From Pontibacter sp. G13 (GTDB lineage Bacteria; Bacteroidota; Bacteroidia; J057): 64,000 bases of DNA. The first letter of the stretch is position 1. Each line of letters opens with the position of its first letter. The stretch spans positions 7,316,001 through 7,380,000 of the forward strand of contig NZ_CP134696.1 in the NCBI RefSeq assembly GCF_031851795.1. Reading direction: 5' to 3'. Position numbers and translations under genes: made by a program. Positions 1 to 8,200 of the stretch are shown piece after piece. Below the pieces are notes generated by a model. That model had not been told where the DNA came from, did not search any database, and saw only the letters and a program-made list of their open reading frames with translations.

Positions 1-178
1 AATCCCAGTTTTCGGACCAGTGGTGTACCCGACATGAATAGGTGGTTTTGGTGAAAATTGAAGGAAATTTGAAGGAATTTCCAGATCTACACAATAATAA
101 CAGATGCTATTCAGTTTCACGGGCATCATGGTCAGCAAACCATGTGATCACACAAGATTTAGGGAAAAGTGTTTTCGT

Positions 179-207
179 CCGGGTGCCCATAAGGCCCCGG
201 TTTTTTT
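179..207 (+). terminator. Rho-independent terminator of an upstream gene
   Basis: A hairpin with stem CCGGG-GCC pairing with GGC-CCCGG (one bulged T, loop CATAA) is followed by seven T residues. It would end a plus-strand transcript entering from outside the window. Between here and the first gene at 423 I see nothing else definite, and the first 178 bases hold no convincing coding region. Confidence 0.7.
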
Positions 208-422
208 ATGCGCGAAGATGAGCATAGATTCCTGATTACCCCGGTTACATGCGGGAGAATTCATCCAAGAAAAGGATGGGTGATGATATGTGTTAGTCAT
301 CATTGTGCCAATTCAAGTGACATTTGTTTATAATCCATGAGGTCGAGGACGGGCGCTTGATTCCACCTCCCACCCACCATACATTGAGGATATTTCTGCC
401 ATGCGCCTAAATATGCTCATTA

Positions 423-2126
423 ATGGATCATCTCAAGAAATTCGCTACGATCGCCTGTTTTCTGCTTTCATTCATCGCAGGGACTATGCCCTCGCTTCAT
501 GCGGTGGACGTTTCCTCCTTTTCCGAATTCAAGACAGCTTGTGAGGATCCCCAAGTAGATACCGTTAGGATCGTCGGGGATTTTACTGCCACTTCCAAGG
601 TACTGGTCAATCGTATTCAAAGCGGCACAAAGTTCATCTTGGCCTCTGGCCCAAGGACGATTACCATCACCAACAATGCCACCTTTTTGGAGATTCAGGC
701 TCGAAACCTCGTTCTGCAAGGAACAGCGTCGCAGACTTTGAATGTTGAGGTCAATAGTACTTCCGCCAATAAGACCTTGAATGTGATTGTACTAAATGGG
801 ACAGTTCATCAGACGATTGAAATCAGGCATCTGGTGATTTCAGGGGAATACAATCGTGCGATTTACGCAGGAGAAAGACGAATCAATGGCACGCTATCGG
901 ACCAAGATCTGGGCCCTATGGAATTGTTGGTCCAGCATACCTCCATCAGTGGTTTTCGCCAAAAAGGGATTGTCATCAATCGAAAGGGCGTCCAAGCATA
1001 CACCTCTCATGCTCGGGTGGAGATCTCGGATTGTAGCTTTTCCCCAAGCTTGAATGCACGATCTGACGGCCAACATCGGGCTATTTCCTTTGACGCGGGA
1101 AATGATGGGGGGGCTTGTGGCCGTGGATGTTCGCAAGTGAGCCAGCAGGGGATTCAGGCCGCTCCAGGCCCCAAGGTGACAGTGGGCAATGGGGGACTCA
1201 AGCTTTATGGTAACCATTTCCACAATTCAGGAGTGGCATTTGCCAATTACGGCTCAGTAATTATTGGGGGAGACACCAGCCAATCCAATGATTTTCTTAT
1301 CGATGCGAATGTGATCTATAGCGGTACCTACAAATGCATCAATGTGGAGAATCAGAGCAGCGATGTGACCATTGTCAACAACCAATTTGACATTCAGGCG
1401 GAGAAGTGCCGGATTCTGTTTTTGGGTGCAGGAAGCGAGTGGATTATAGACACGAATGACCATCTGTTCCCTGCCGAACAGATCACCTTTGAGGACAATT
1501 TCTTGGTGGCGAACAGCAATCAAGTTTTGGATTATGTCTATTCCAGGGGAGTCAAGTCCGTGGAGATCGAAGGAAACAACTTCAATGGGGTAATGACACA
1601 AAATGTTCCTTTCCTTTTTGACTATGTCCACCCTACGGAGAAAGCTACTTCAGAGCGGATGGCAGAAGAGATTGTCATGGGGCCCAATATGGGAGTGGCA
1701 ACGCCTGTCTTGAGCTGCGGGAAGTCTTGGAAGCTCATTATTTATGCGAGTATCTGCAACAACTCGATAGATGAAGGTACCTTCCCTGATCCCCTGAGCT
1801 ATATCGGCTGGCAACGGAATGGGCCCTGTGTGCTAGATCCTGAGCTTCAGAAGTGTATAGATCAGGTGTCGTCATGGACTGCACATCAACATGCACCTAT
1901 CTACGCATTTCCCAACCCCGTTACGGATGGAATCCTTCGGCTGGAAGTTCAAGATGCACAGATGCTTTCTGTTGAAATTTTGAACCTTCAAGGCCAGTTG
2001 CTCGGAAGTTTTCCGCTACGCAAAAGACCGGAAATTGATTTGAGAGGACTTGCGTCAGGTATGTATTTCGCCAAAATCCACACAAGAACTGGAGTCGAAC
2101 TCCTCCGATTCACCATTGCAGAATAG
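423..2126 (+). CDS. Secreted right-handed beta-helix protein with T9SS sorting tail
   Basis: 567 aa. Residues 1-27 form a signal peptide ending SLHA. The body shows irregular parallel beta-helix repeats such as DANVIYSGTYKCINVEN and NNQFDIQ, the fold used by many polysaccharide lyases, chondroitinase B-like proteins and adhesins. The last ~80 residues (from FPNPVTDG through LQGQLL and GMYFAKI) are a typical type IX secretion C-terminal domain, so the product is probably released or anchored at the cell surface. A cysteine pair lies near CGRGC in the middle. The nearby alginate locus makes a glycan-related role plausible, but no catalytic residues can be assigned, and this gene lies on the opposite strand from that locus. 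Confidence 0.8.
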   Translation: MDHLKKFATIACFLLSFIAGTMPSLHAVDVSSFSEFKTACEDPQVDTVRIVGDFTATSKVLVNRIQSGTKFILASGPRTITITNNATFLEIQARNLVLQGTASQTLNVEVNSTSANKTLNVIVLNGTVHQTIEIRHLVISGEYNRAIYAGERRINGTLSDQDLGPMELLVQHTSISGFRQKGIVINRKGVQAYTSHARVEISDCSFSPSLNARSDGQHRAISFDAGNDGGACGRGCSQVSQQGIQAAPGPKVTVGNGGLKLYGNHFHNSGVAFANYGSVIIGGDTSQSNDFLIDANVIYSGTYKCINVENQSSDVTIVNNQFDIQAEKCRILFLGAGSEWIIDTNDHLFPAEQITFEDNFLVANSNQVLDYVYSRGVKSVEIEGNNFNGVMTQNVPFLFDYVHPTEKATSERMAEEIVMGPNMGVATPVLSCGKSWKLIIYASICNNSIDEGTFPDPLSYIGWQRNGPCVLDPELQKCIDQVSSWTAHQHAPIYAFPNPVTDGILRLEVQDAQMLSVEILNLQGQLLGSFPLRKRPEIDLRGLASGMYFAKIHTRTGVELLRFTIAE

Positions 2127-2169
2127 AGCGCTGGAAGGAAGGGGCTTCGCATCTGATGCAACTCGCCAA

Positions 2170-2946
2170 TCATGTGTTTGGGAATTCCTGATGAATGGGA
2201 GCTGGATTGGGAAGTATGCTCTTCATGAAGATGCTGCCAATAAACCCGATGAATCCAGTTCCCATACAGGCTCCATAGAAGCATACCAAGCCCAAAAGGG
2301 AGAAGTGCATCGAAGCAAAGCGAAAGAGTCCGATCATGACCGTCAAGCTGGAAAACGAAAAGAGAACCTGTATCCATGAGGTAGGACCGAAAACTTGGTA
2401 GAAAATCTTGCCTACGTTCGTCAAGATATTACTGGCTCCGAGAAAAAGGAACATGAATCCCATCTGGAACATCGGCTCCTCCAAGATCTGTTGCCATAAG
2501 ACAGCAGATTCCTCCATAGAGATCAGGAAGAAATTCGCTTGAAGATAAAGACTCATTGTTTGTCCGACGGAGCTTCCTCCGGACAAGTGTATGAGCACAC
2601 TACCTGCTATCATCAGTACCAGAAGTGGAAAGAGAATAACCATGAGCCGAACCCACATAGGTTTGGCGCGAAAGTCATATTCCTGCATGACTTCCTCGGG
2701 GTCTTCTGGCACGAAACCGGAGATCTTTAAATGAGTACTGCTGGGAAACCAATTGTATACGACAGCTGGGATGGTAGATTTTGCTCGTAGGATTCCTCGA
2801 TCTGCCCCGACGAATATACTCACCTCCAATACTCGGATTTCAGCCATAGCTGCAATGATCCACATGGTCAGCATATACAGGAGGTGGCCAAGGGTAAAGG
2901 CAATTCCTAATTGCACCGAGACTTTTTCGAGCAGAGGTGAAAACAT
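2170..2946 (-). CDS. Membrane protein resembling a site-2 protease (M50) without the zinc motif
   Basis: 258 aa from Met at 2946. The open frame extends to an ATG at 3060, but the extra 38 residues are not membrane-like and would overlap the divergent acetyltransferase start. About five membrane segments are visible. The stretch IRVLEVSIFVGADRG followed by HLKISGFVPE and by FRAKPMWVRLMVILFPLL resembles the order GIRVxEFSIGFG, GYVKxxG, FxxKPxWxRLxVxxAGPL of M50 proteases of the RseP type. Where that family has HExxH, this protein reads YMLTM, and no LDG-type aspartate motif is visible downstream. If the relationship is real it is a non-catalytic homologue. It could also be an unrelated membrane protein. 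No frameshift or stop is seen. Confidence 0.5.
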   Translation of the reverse strand: MFSPLLEKVSVQLGIAFTLGHLLYMLTMWIIAAMAEIRVLEVSIFVGADRGILRAKSTIPAVVYNWFPSSTHLKISGFVPEDPEEVMQEYDFRAKPMWVRLMVILFPLLVLMIAGSVLIHLSGGSSVGQTMSLYLQANFFLISMEESAVLWQQILEEPMFQMGFMFLFLGASNILTNVGKIFYQVFGPTSWIQVLFSFSSLTVMIGLFRFASMHFSLLGLVCFYGACMGTGFIGFIGSIFMKSILPNPAPIHQEFPNT

Positions 2947-3058
2947 GGTTGTCGATATTTCTGATTGGGGAACAAATATAGGCATTGGCTTTGGAAAAGA
3001 GCGTGGAAGGCATAGGATTTGGTTAAATTTCCCATTCACCCGAAAATTCCCATCAAAC

Positions 3059-3568
3059 ATGCCTCAGTACTTGGAGCTCTCTTTTCAAGGCTATTTCCTT
3101 TCTACAGATCCTGCCAAATTAGATCTGAAAACCATTCATCAATTTCTGGCCTATGAATCCTATTGGGCTCAGGGAATCCCGATGGCGGAGGTCAAAAAGT
3201 CCATTGAGCACTCCTTGAATTTCGGAATTTACCAAGGCGAATCTCAGGTGGGATTTGCACGGATTATCTCCGATTATGCCACCATCGCCTATCTGGGGGA
3301 TGTGTTCATTTTGGAGGAGCATCGAGGTCTTGGCCTGAGCAAATGGCTGATGAAAGCCATCATGAATCACCCCGATTTGCAGGGCCTCAGACGATGGGTA
3401 TTGCTGACAAGCACCGCAGCAGAACTGTACAAGCGCTATGGATTCACCCAGCTTCCCAAGCCTGAAATCTATATGGAGAAATACGATCCCCATGTATATC
3501 AACGACACCAAAATCAGCCACCCCTGAAACCCCCAAGAGGGATCATGGATGACTGCACAAATGAATGA
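3059..3568 (+). CDS. GNAT family N-acetyltransferase
   Basis: 169 aa. An ATG at 3059 gives the natural GNAT start (MPQYLELSFQGY); the open frame extends upstream only as antisense of the neighbour. The fold order is visible: SYWAQGIPMAEVKKSIEHS, then VGFARIISDYATIAYLGDVFILEEHRG, with the acetyl-CoA loop as HRGLGLSKWLMKAI and the late strand YKRYGFTQLPKPEIYME. This pattern (SxYWAxGxP, then RVVTDxxTFAYLxDVFV-like) belongs to a common bacterial GNAT subgroup with unknown substrate. The ATG overlaps the longest possible start of the divergent membrane protein. Confidence 0.85.
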   Translation: MPQYLELSFQGYFLSTDPAKLDLKTIHQFLAYESYWAQGIPMAEVKKSIEHSLNFGIYQGESQVGFARIISDYATIAYLGDVFILEEHRGLGLSKWLMKAIMNHPDLQGLRRWVLLTSTAAELYKRYGFTQLPKPEIYMEKYDPHVYQRHQNQPPLKPPRGIMDDCTNE

Positions 3569-3635
3569 ATGACCAGCTTAAGTAGATGGACGAAATGTGA
3601 GGTCAATTCAGCCCATCTCCTTTATTTTTTGTGTG

Positions 3636-5744
3636 CTACTGCACGATGAGTTTTCCCGCCCAGTTCCTGTCTGCCGTCTGGACCTGAATGAAATAAAGGC
3701 CAGCTTCACCGAAGACTGAATATGGAACGACTAGGTGCTCACCGGATTCGATGGTCTCGAAGATCTCCTGACCAGCTAGATTGTAGATAGCGATGGTCTT
3801 GGGGGCAAGCACTCCTTGAAGGCTGATGGTGACATTGGAATCTTTGGCTGGATTGGGGTGTACCAGAAGGCGCACCTGCTGGATAGGCTCTACGGTAGTG
3901 GTCATGTCCACTTCTCCTCCTTCGACCGAATTGACACCGGGAATCCAAGGGGTCAATCCTCGTTCATAGGCGCCAAGATCCGGGGCACTCCCTTGGTAGT
4001 CGTCGTTGATCCCGGGGATGGCCATCCCATCGTCGATGAGGCTAGACCACCATTTTGGGCGAAAATCATGGTTATCAATGTCTTCAAAATGGTCGTTGCT
4101 GAGGATTTTGTTGCTTTGGATGTCATTTCCGATCCATTCCTCAGTACTTGCCACATTGTTGTAGACCTTGATTCGCTCCATGGTATGTTCGGGTTTGAGC
4201 CAGGTGCCCATCGCATCGCCCACGTTCCAGAGGGTGTTGTGGTAGATATTGTTGTCCCAGATGTCCCAGTTCATCTGCACGCCAGACCATGTGATGTTCC
4301 AGACTACATTGTGATGGACGGTGTATCCTTTGCTGTCATTGTCCAAGTAAATACCCGCTGCTCGGCCATCGGCGTAGTCAGGCCCTTCAGAATCGTGAAA
4401 CCAGTTGTGGTGAATTTCTGTGTTTCGGCTATTGGCATTTCCTACCGTATAGAAGAGCCCTCCATCGTTGTTGAGCTTCATGCAATCAGAAATGTCGTTG
4501 TAGGCGATTTCGTTATTTACGCCTGCACAATAGATCCCATCTCGTCCGGTAGTCATGATGGTGTTTGAGAGGAAACGATTATGGGTGGAGGCGGAACGAA
4601 TCGGAGACGCATGAATGCCAACCGTATTGCAATTCTTGATCACGTTGTGCTGAATCAAAGGGTGGGTGACATTGTTCCAGCCCTGAATGTAGATCCCGCT
4701 GATCGAGCTTCCATCGATGGTATTGTTTTCGATGGTGGTGAAGCTGCCTCGGATATGGATAGCTCCTTCTCCAGCCTGTGCATCTGTATTGTCCAATTCG
4801 TCGAGGGTCTGGAGGCACTGCTTAAAGTATCCGTTGCGGATGATGCAGTTCTCTCCGGTGATTTCCACTTTGCCGCCGAATGCGTGGATGCCGTCGATGA
4901 TGATGTAATCCCGATCAATGTTCATCGTACGTTGGCGCGCAGAAAATTCCACTTGAAGGGTGTTGGGATCTACGTTGCCGGGCGCTTGGAAAAATACTTG
5001 ATTGCTCACGTCATCAAAGTACCATTCCTCCGCATAGTCCAAGGCGGAAAGCACGCCGAATAGGTAGAATCGTCCACGGTTTCCATTCCGGACAATGGTT
5101 GGATTGTGTGGATTGAAAGGCCATTGGTTGATATTCACGCCGATGAAATCGATTTTCCCTGTTTGTGAGGCTGTGATTTCACGGGTCCAACTGGTTCCTG
5201 AGTGCGCGCCCAAATACCAGATATATCCACCTGTCCAGTCGGTATTGTCAATGTCTGGGGCTTCGACGGAAGATCCGGTACCCGTCACGACTTCGATAGA
5301 CTCTAGGGTGTAGGGATCGTGATCCACATTGTTGGGCCATCTCGCCCAGTCCATGGGGCGCTGATCTACAAAAACCATGTTTTTGCGACCAAGCGTCATA
5401 TTGTACGGGGTACGGTACATATCTCCGCTGGCCTGAATCCACGTTCCCGCGGGCTCGGTTGCAGAGATCAATACTGAATCACCCGCGAAGCTGGTGAATA
5501 CGATGGGTTGGCTGGAAGTTCCGTTGGCTTGAGGGCTCAGAACCTCCCGATAAACGCCTTCCTTGATGACGCAGGAATCACCTGCAACCATCATGGATGC
5601 CGCTTTGGAAATCGTCAGAAAAGGGGAGGCTTCGGTGCCTGAATTGGTGTCTGCTCCTGTCTTGGCGACGTAGTAAGTGGTCGAATATCCGGGTAGGGAA
5701 AACAAGAGACTTAGTAGTAACAGTAGGTATTTGTTCATTTTCAT
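3636..5744 (-). CDS. Secreted right-handed beta-helix protein with T9SS tail, candidate alginate-active enzyme
   Basis: 702 aa. It has an N-terminal signal peptide (LLLLLSLLFSLPGYS), then the motif YYVAKTGADTNSGTEASPF, which typically opens secreted beta-helix polysaccharide lyases and epimerases. A long parallel beta-helix follows (about residues 260-520, with repeats such as NCIIRNGYFKQC, FTTIENNTIDGSSISGIYI, THNRFLSNTIMTTGRDGIY). The C-terminus carries a T9SS sorting domain (VHPNPAKDSNVTISL to GLYFIQVQ). Beta-helix lyases of families PL6 and PL31 act on alginate, and the gene lies just downstream of a PL7 alginate lyase on the same strand, so an alginate role is a reasonable inference. I cannot place catalytic residues. 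A strong hairpin separates it from the PL7 gene, so it may have its own promoter. Confidence 0.75.
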   Translation of the reverse strand: MKMNKYLLLLLSLLFSLPGYSTTYYVAKTGADTNSGTEASPFLTISKAASMMVAGDSCVIKEGVYREVLSPQANGTSSQPIVFTSFAGDSVLISATEPAGTWIQASGDMYRTPYNMTLGRKNMVFVDQRPMDWARWPNNVDHDPYTLESIEVVTGTGSSVEAPDIDNTDWTGGYIWYLGAHSGTSWTREITASQTGKIDFIGVNINQWPFNPHNPTIVRNGNRGRFYLFGVLSALDYAEEWYFDDVSNQVFFQAPGNVDPNTLQVEFSARQRTMNIDRDYIIIDGIHAFGGKVEITGENCIIRNGYFKQCLQTLDELDNTDAQAGEGAIHIRGSFTTIENNTIDGSSISGIYIQGWNNVTHPLIQHNVIKNCNTVGIHASPIRSASTHNRFLSNTIMTTGRDGIYCAGVNNEIAYNDISDCMKLNNDGGLFYTVGNANSRNTEIHHNWFHDSEGPDYADGRAAGIYLDNDSKGYTVHHNVVWNITWSGVQMNWDIWDNNIYHNTLWNVGDAMGTWLKPEHTMERIKVYNNVASTEEWIGNDIQSNKILSNDHFEDIDNHDFRPKWWSSLIDDGMAIPGINDDYQGSAPDLGAYERGLTPWIPGVNSVEGGEVDMTTTVEPIQQVRLLVHPNPAKDSNVTISLQGVLAPKTIAIYNLAGQEIFETIESGEHLVVPYSVFGEAGLYFIQVQTADRNWAGKLIVQ

Positions 5745-5971
5745 GAATTAGGATGGTAAGGTGAATCAAACCAACCAAATTCGTGGGCGCCAGCCAACTG
5801 ACCCGACCGGCATCCCTGCCTCAAATCTCTAGAATTGTATGTGAAATGGATTTTTTCCTGTACAAAAATGCCCAAACAGCATAGTGTTCAGTTATTTCTG
5901 AACATCCTGTCCGGAAAAGTGTGTGAGTAGAGAAGGGGACAAACATACAAGTTGGGGTACATGCCTAACCC

Positions 5972-6006
5972 AAAGCGGAAGGCCTCAGTTTAGGCCTTCC
6001 GCTTTT
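5972..6006 (-). terminator. Terminator downstream of the PL7 gene
   Basis: A perfect 11-bp stem, GCGGAAGGCCT/AGGCCTTCCGC with loop CAGTTT, lies between the PL7 gene (ends 6046) and the beta-helix gene (starts 5744). On the minus strand it is followed by only three T residues, while the plus strand has four. It probably separates the two transcription units. In the remaining gap (5745-5971) I see only AACCAA half-sites near 5769, weakly like the operator described at 13578. Confidence 0.6.
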
Positions 6007-6045
6007 CCATGTTACACACTAAATCCTGACAGTTTTTTGATTCAA

Positions 6046-6948
6046 TCAATGGGATACTTCTAACTCATAGAATTTCACTTTTGCGAAAGCGCCTTCATCT
6101 ATGCTCGCTAGATAGTTTCCTGCTTTGAAATAGTTTTCGAAGGGACTCCATTTGTCGATATGGATGCCTTCGTACACGAGCATTTGATCATCGTTCATCT
6201 GGACAGTCATCCGACCTTCAGACACGATGACTTCGATGGTAAAGGGCTCGAATCCTACGTATTCATCGAAGTACACGCCATCATCATCTCCCCAAGACTC
6301 GGTGTAGAGGAGTTCCGGCTCTTGCATGGTGGTGTCTTTCAGAACTTTGGTTTTGACCCGAATGCGGCCATTGGCCCAATAGATCTTGAGAATCGGAGGG
6401 GCATTGTTGTCATCCTTGCCGATAAGTGCCCGTTGTTCATCGGTTAGGCGACCGTGGATCTGCAAGATGATGGTGCGATGGTACTTGTCGTCAGCATCTT
6501 GGGTTATTTCCTCCAATTTCAGACGAGCCCGCATCTTGCCACCTTGGGCGAAGGTCCAGTTGACCTTCCCGACCCCTCCATCCATCAATTCACGTAGCTC
6601 GGTTCGAGAGTATGAGGTATTCTTGGTAGTTGCGCCGGGATACGTGTAGAAGACCAAGCTGCCATCTGTCGAATCGTTGTACATGAAGGGCTGTAGGGTC
6701 TCGTTGGTGGCGTAATCCAGAATTTCTGGGGGGAGGATCTCGGTAGGTCTTCCGATGGGCAGGGTGACTTTCCAGGTGGAGAGATCGATATGGGGCAGGA
6801 AATAATCCTCTCCCTCGACAAGTTCCTTGGGCCCGTCTAGGTAGGGATTGTGGTAGGTATAGACAGGCTTTTCAGGTTGCTTGCAGCTAGTGGAAGCGAA
6901 CACGGCAAGGGAGGCAAGGAACAGGTAGTGAAATAGATTCAATTGCAT
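6046..6948 (-). CDS. Alginate lyase, polysaccharide lyase family 7, lipoprotein
   Basis: 300 aa. The signal peptide ends in a lipobox with Cys22, so the enzyme should be lipid-anchored. All three PL7 signatures are present: SRTELRE at 114-120 (substrate-binding arginine), QIH at 163-165 (catalytic histidine) and YFKAGNY at 273-279 (lysine and tyrosine of the active cleft). The family cleaves 1,4-linked mannuronate/guluronate chains by beta-elimination. The QIH form has been associated with activity on guluronate-containing blocks in characterised members. The last motif ends in Ala-Ser instead of the usual Gln. It lies in the same direction as the PKD, SusD and SusC genes, but a repeat and a hairpin intervene. 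Confidence 0.92.
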   Translation of the reverse strand: MQLNLFHYLFLASLAVFASTSCKQPEKPVYTYHNPYLDGPKELVEGEDYFLPHIDLSTWKVTLPIGRPTEILPPEILDYATNETLQPFMYNDSTDGSLVFYTYPGATTKNTSYSRTELRELMDGGVGKVNWTFAQGGKMRARLKLEEITQDADDKYHRTIILQIHGRLTDEQRALIGKDDNNAPPILKIYWANGRIRVKTKVLKDTTMQEPELLYTESWGDDDGVYFDEYVGFEPFTIEVIVSEGRMTVQMNDDQMLVYEGIHIDKWSPFENYFKAGNYLASIDEGAFAKVKFYELEVSH

Positions 6949-6969
6949 GGGAAGAGCTATTACATACGC

Positions 6970-7139
6970 TCAAGGTGCGGTGGGTGCGTGCGGCGTGAAG
7001 GATGGTAACGGTGCGACCTTGGGAGCAGTCCGGAGCTTTCAGCGGAGGACGGAGCTTGCGAACCCGTGCACAGCCTGTGCCGGCGACGAAATATCGCTGA
7101 GGAAACCAGGTCCCAAGCACGCCGGACACGCCCAATTCC
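6970..7139 (+). repeat. Dispersed intergenic repeat, copy 1
   Basis: The copy starts near GTGCGGCGTGAAGGATGG, contains GGAGCTTTCAGCGGAGGACG near 7031 and ends near GCACGCCGGACACGCCCAA. It shares blocks with the copy at 47053-47225 (GTCCGGAGC, TTCAGCGGAGGACGGAGC) and the ending motif with all other copies. It fills most of the space between the PL7 gene and the PKD lipoprotein gene. Open frames across it are short and not conserved between copies, so it is non-coding. Confidence 0.75.
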
Positions 7140-7164
7140 TCATCACAATCATCTTCAAAGAATA

Positions 7165-7197
7165 AGGGCCACCCTCACAGACGAAGAGGATGGCCCT
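7165..7197 (-). terminator. Hairpin downstream of the PKD lipoprotein gene
   Basis: AGGGCCA-CCTC pairs with GAGG-TGGCCCT around a short loop, with single mismatched bases in the stem. On the minus strand it stands 15 bp after the stop codon of the lipoprotein gene and is followed by TTATTCTTT, so it is a likely terminator or 3'-end stabilising structure. Confidence 0.55.
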
Positions 7198-7211
7198 GCT
7201 TGTTTTAGGGC

Positions 7212-8042
7212 TTATTCGTCTTCGGTAATCTCGAAGGTATCGATCCGAGTCTCTACGTCCTTGTTGGAGATGAAGATCGCGACTTTGGCATTGTTGCCAG
7301 ACTCGAACGTCACACTTCCGGAAACATAGGTATCGGCATCAGTCTGGTCAGTCAACTCGACGGAAGCCAAGGTCGCAGATTCGACAGCGGCAGGATCGGT
7401 CACATCACCCGCCAAGATCGCTACGGTCATGGAGCCCGCAGGAGATTCCTTCATGGTGTAGTAGAAGGAAACGGTATACGTTTTATTTGGCTGAACGTCG
7501 ATCAGCTGATAAGCGATACGGTCTCCCGCGGAGGGGAATTTGGCCGCTTTTTCGCCATCATGCACAGGGCTGGAAGTGATCTGTAGAACACCGCCCAAAT
7601 CGCCATTTCTCCAGTGGTCACGGTAGCTGTCTTCGCCTTCGATATCGAATCCGGGATTCAAGATTTCGGGGGTAAACAGTACTACAGGTTCTTCCACAAC
7701 GATGGTTTCAGATACTTCGCTAGTTGCTCCGCGCTTGTCGGATGCAGTCAAGGAAATGGTGTACGATCCCACTCCTGCGAATTCGTGGGAAGGAGACTTC
7801 TCGGTGGAAGTGGTTCCGTCGCCGAAGTTCCACTCGTAGTCGGTGGCGGAGATGGAGGTATTGGAGAATGTGAATTCGAGATAGTTGGCCTCGTTTTGCT
7901 CAAAGCTAAAGTCAGCCTGTGGAGGGGTCAAGTCCTCCAAGCTTCCTGCCTCAGGGAATGCGAATGGATCTTCACATGCCGAAAGAAAGCCCACCAATAC
8001 AAGCGCCATCCAAACGCTTGCTTGAAATATATTTCGTTTCAT
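7212..8042 (-). CDS. PKD-domain surface lipoprotein of the alginate locus
   Basis: 276 aa. A signal peptide with lipobox FLSAC (Cys23) indicates a lipoprotein. Residues about 43-118 form a PKD domain (YEWNFGDGTTS, HEFAGVGSYTISLTASD). The C-terminal half, about 125-272, looks like a jelly-roll carbohydrate-binding module (NPGFDIEGEDSYRDHWRNGD, AYQLIDVQPNKTYTVSFYY). Lipoproteins of this kind follow susC/susD in Bacteroidota glycan loci and serve as extra surface glycan-binding proteins. It is downstream of susD on the same strand, 158 bp away, with a stem-loop between them. Alginate binding is inferred from context only. Confidence 0.8.
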   Translation of the reverse strand: MKRNIFQASVWMALVLVGFLSACEDPFAFPEAGSLEDLTPPQADFSFEQNEANYLEFTFSNTSISATDYEWNFGDGTTSTEKSPSHEFAGVGSYTISLTASDKRGATSEVSETIVVEEPVVLFTPEILNPGFDIEGEDSYRDHWRNGDLGGVLQITSSPVHDGEKAAKFPSAGDRIAYQLIDVQPNKTYTVSFYYTMKESPAGSMTVAILAGDVTDPAAVESATLASVELTDQTDADTYVSGSVTFESGNNAKVAIFISNKDVETRIDTFEITEDE

Positions 8043-8141
8043 AATGGTCTGAGTTAGTAGAACCTTTTTGACAGATCGTGGCCTGAATCCGCCTAACCAT
8101 CTGCGAAGGGCTACAGAGTATTTGGTAAGAGAAAACAGTGG

Positions 8142-8186
8142 GACTGGGCGACGAAACTTGCCATGAGGCGCGTTCGACGCCCAGTC
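8142..8186 (-). other. Stem-loop between susD-like and PKD lipoprotein genes
   Basis: GACTGGGCG-A-CGAA pairs with TTCG-A-CGCCCAGTC, a 13-bp interrupted stem closing a 17-nt loop. It lies 15 bp after the susD-like stop. There is no long T run on the minus strand, so processing or partial termination that lowers downstream expression is more likely than full termination. Confidence 0.55.
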
Positions 8187-8200
8187 AAAACTCTATCAGA

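Noticed and set aside
5761-5790. AACCAACCAA near the beta-helix gene as an operator of the GntR regulator
   Set aside because: Only direct half-sites are present, with no TTGGT arm at the proper distance; too weak to call.
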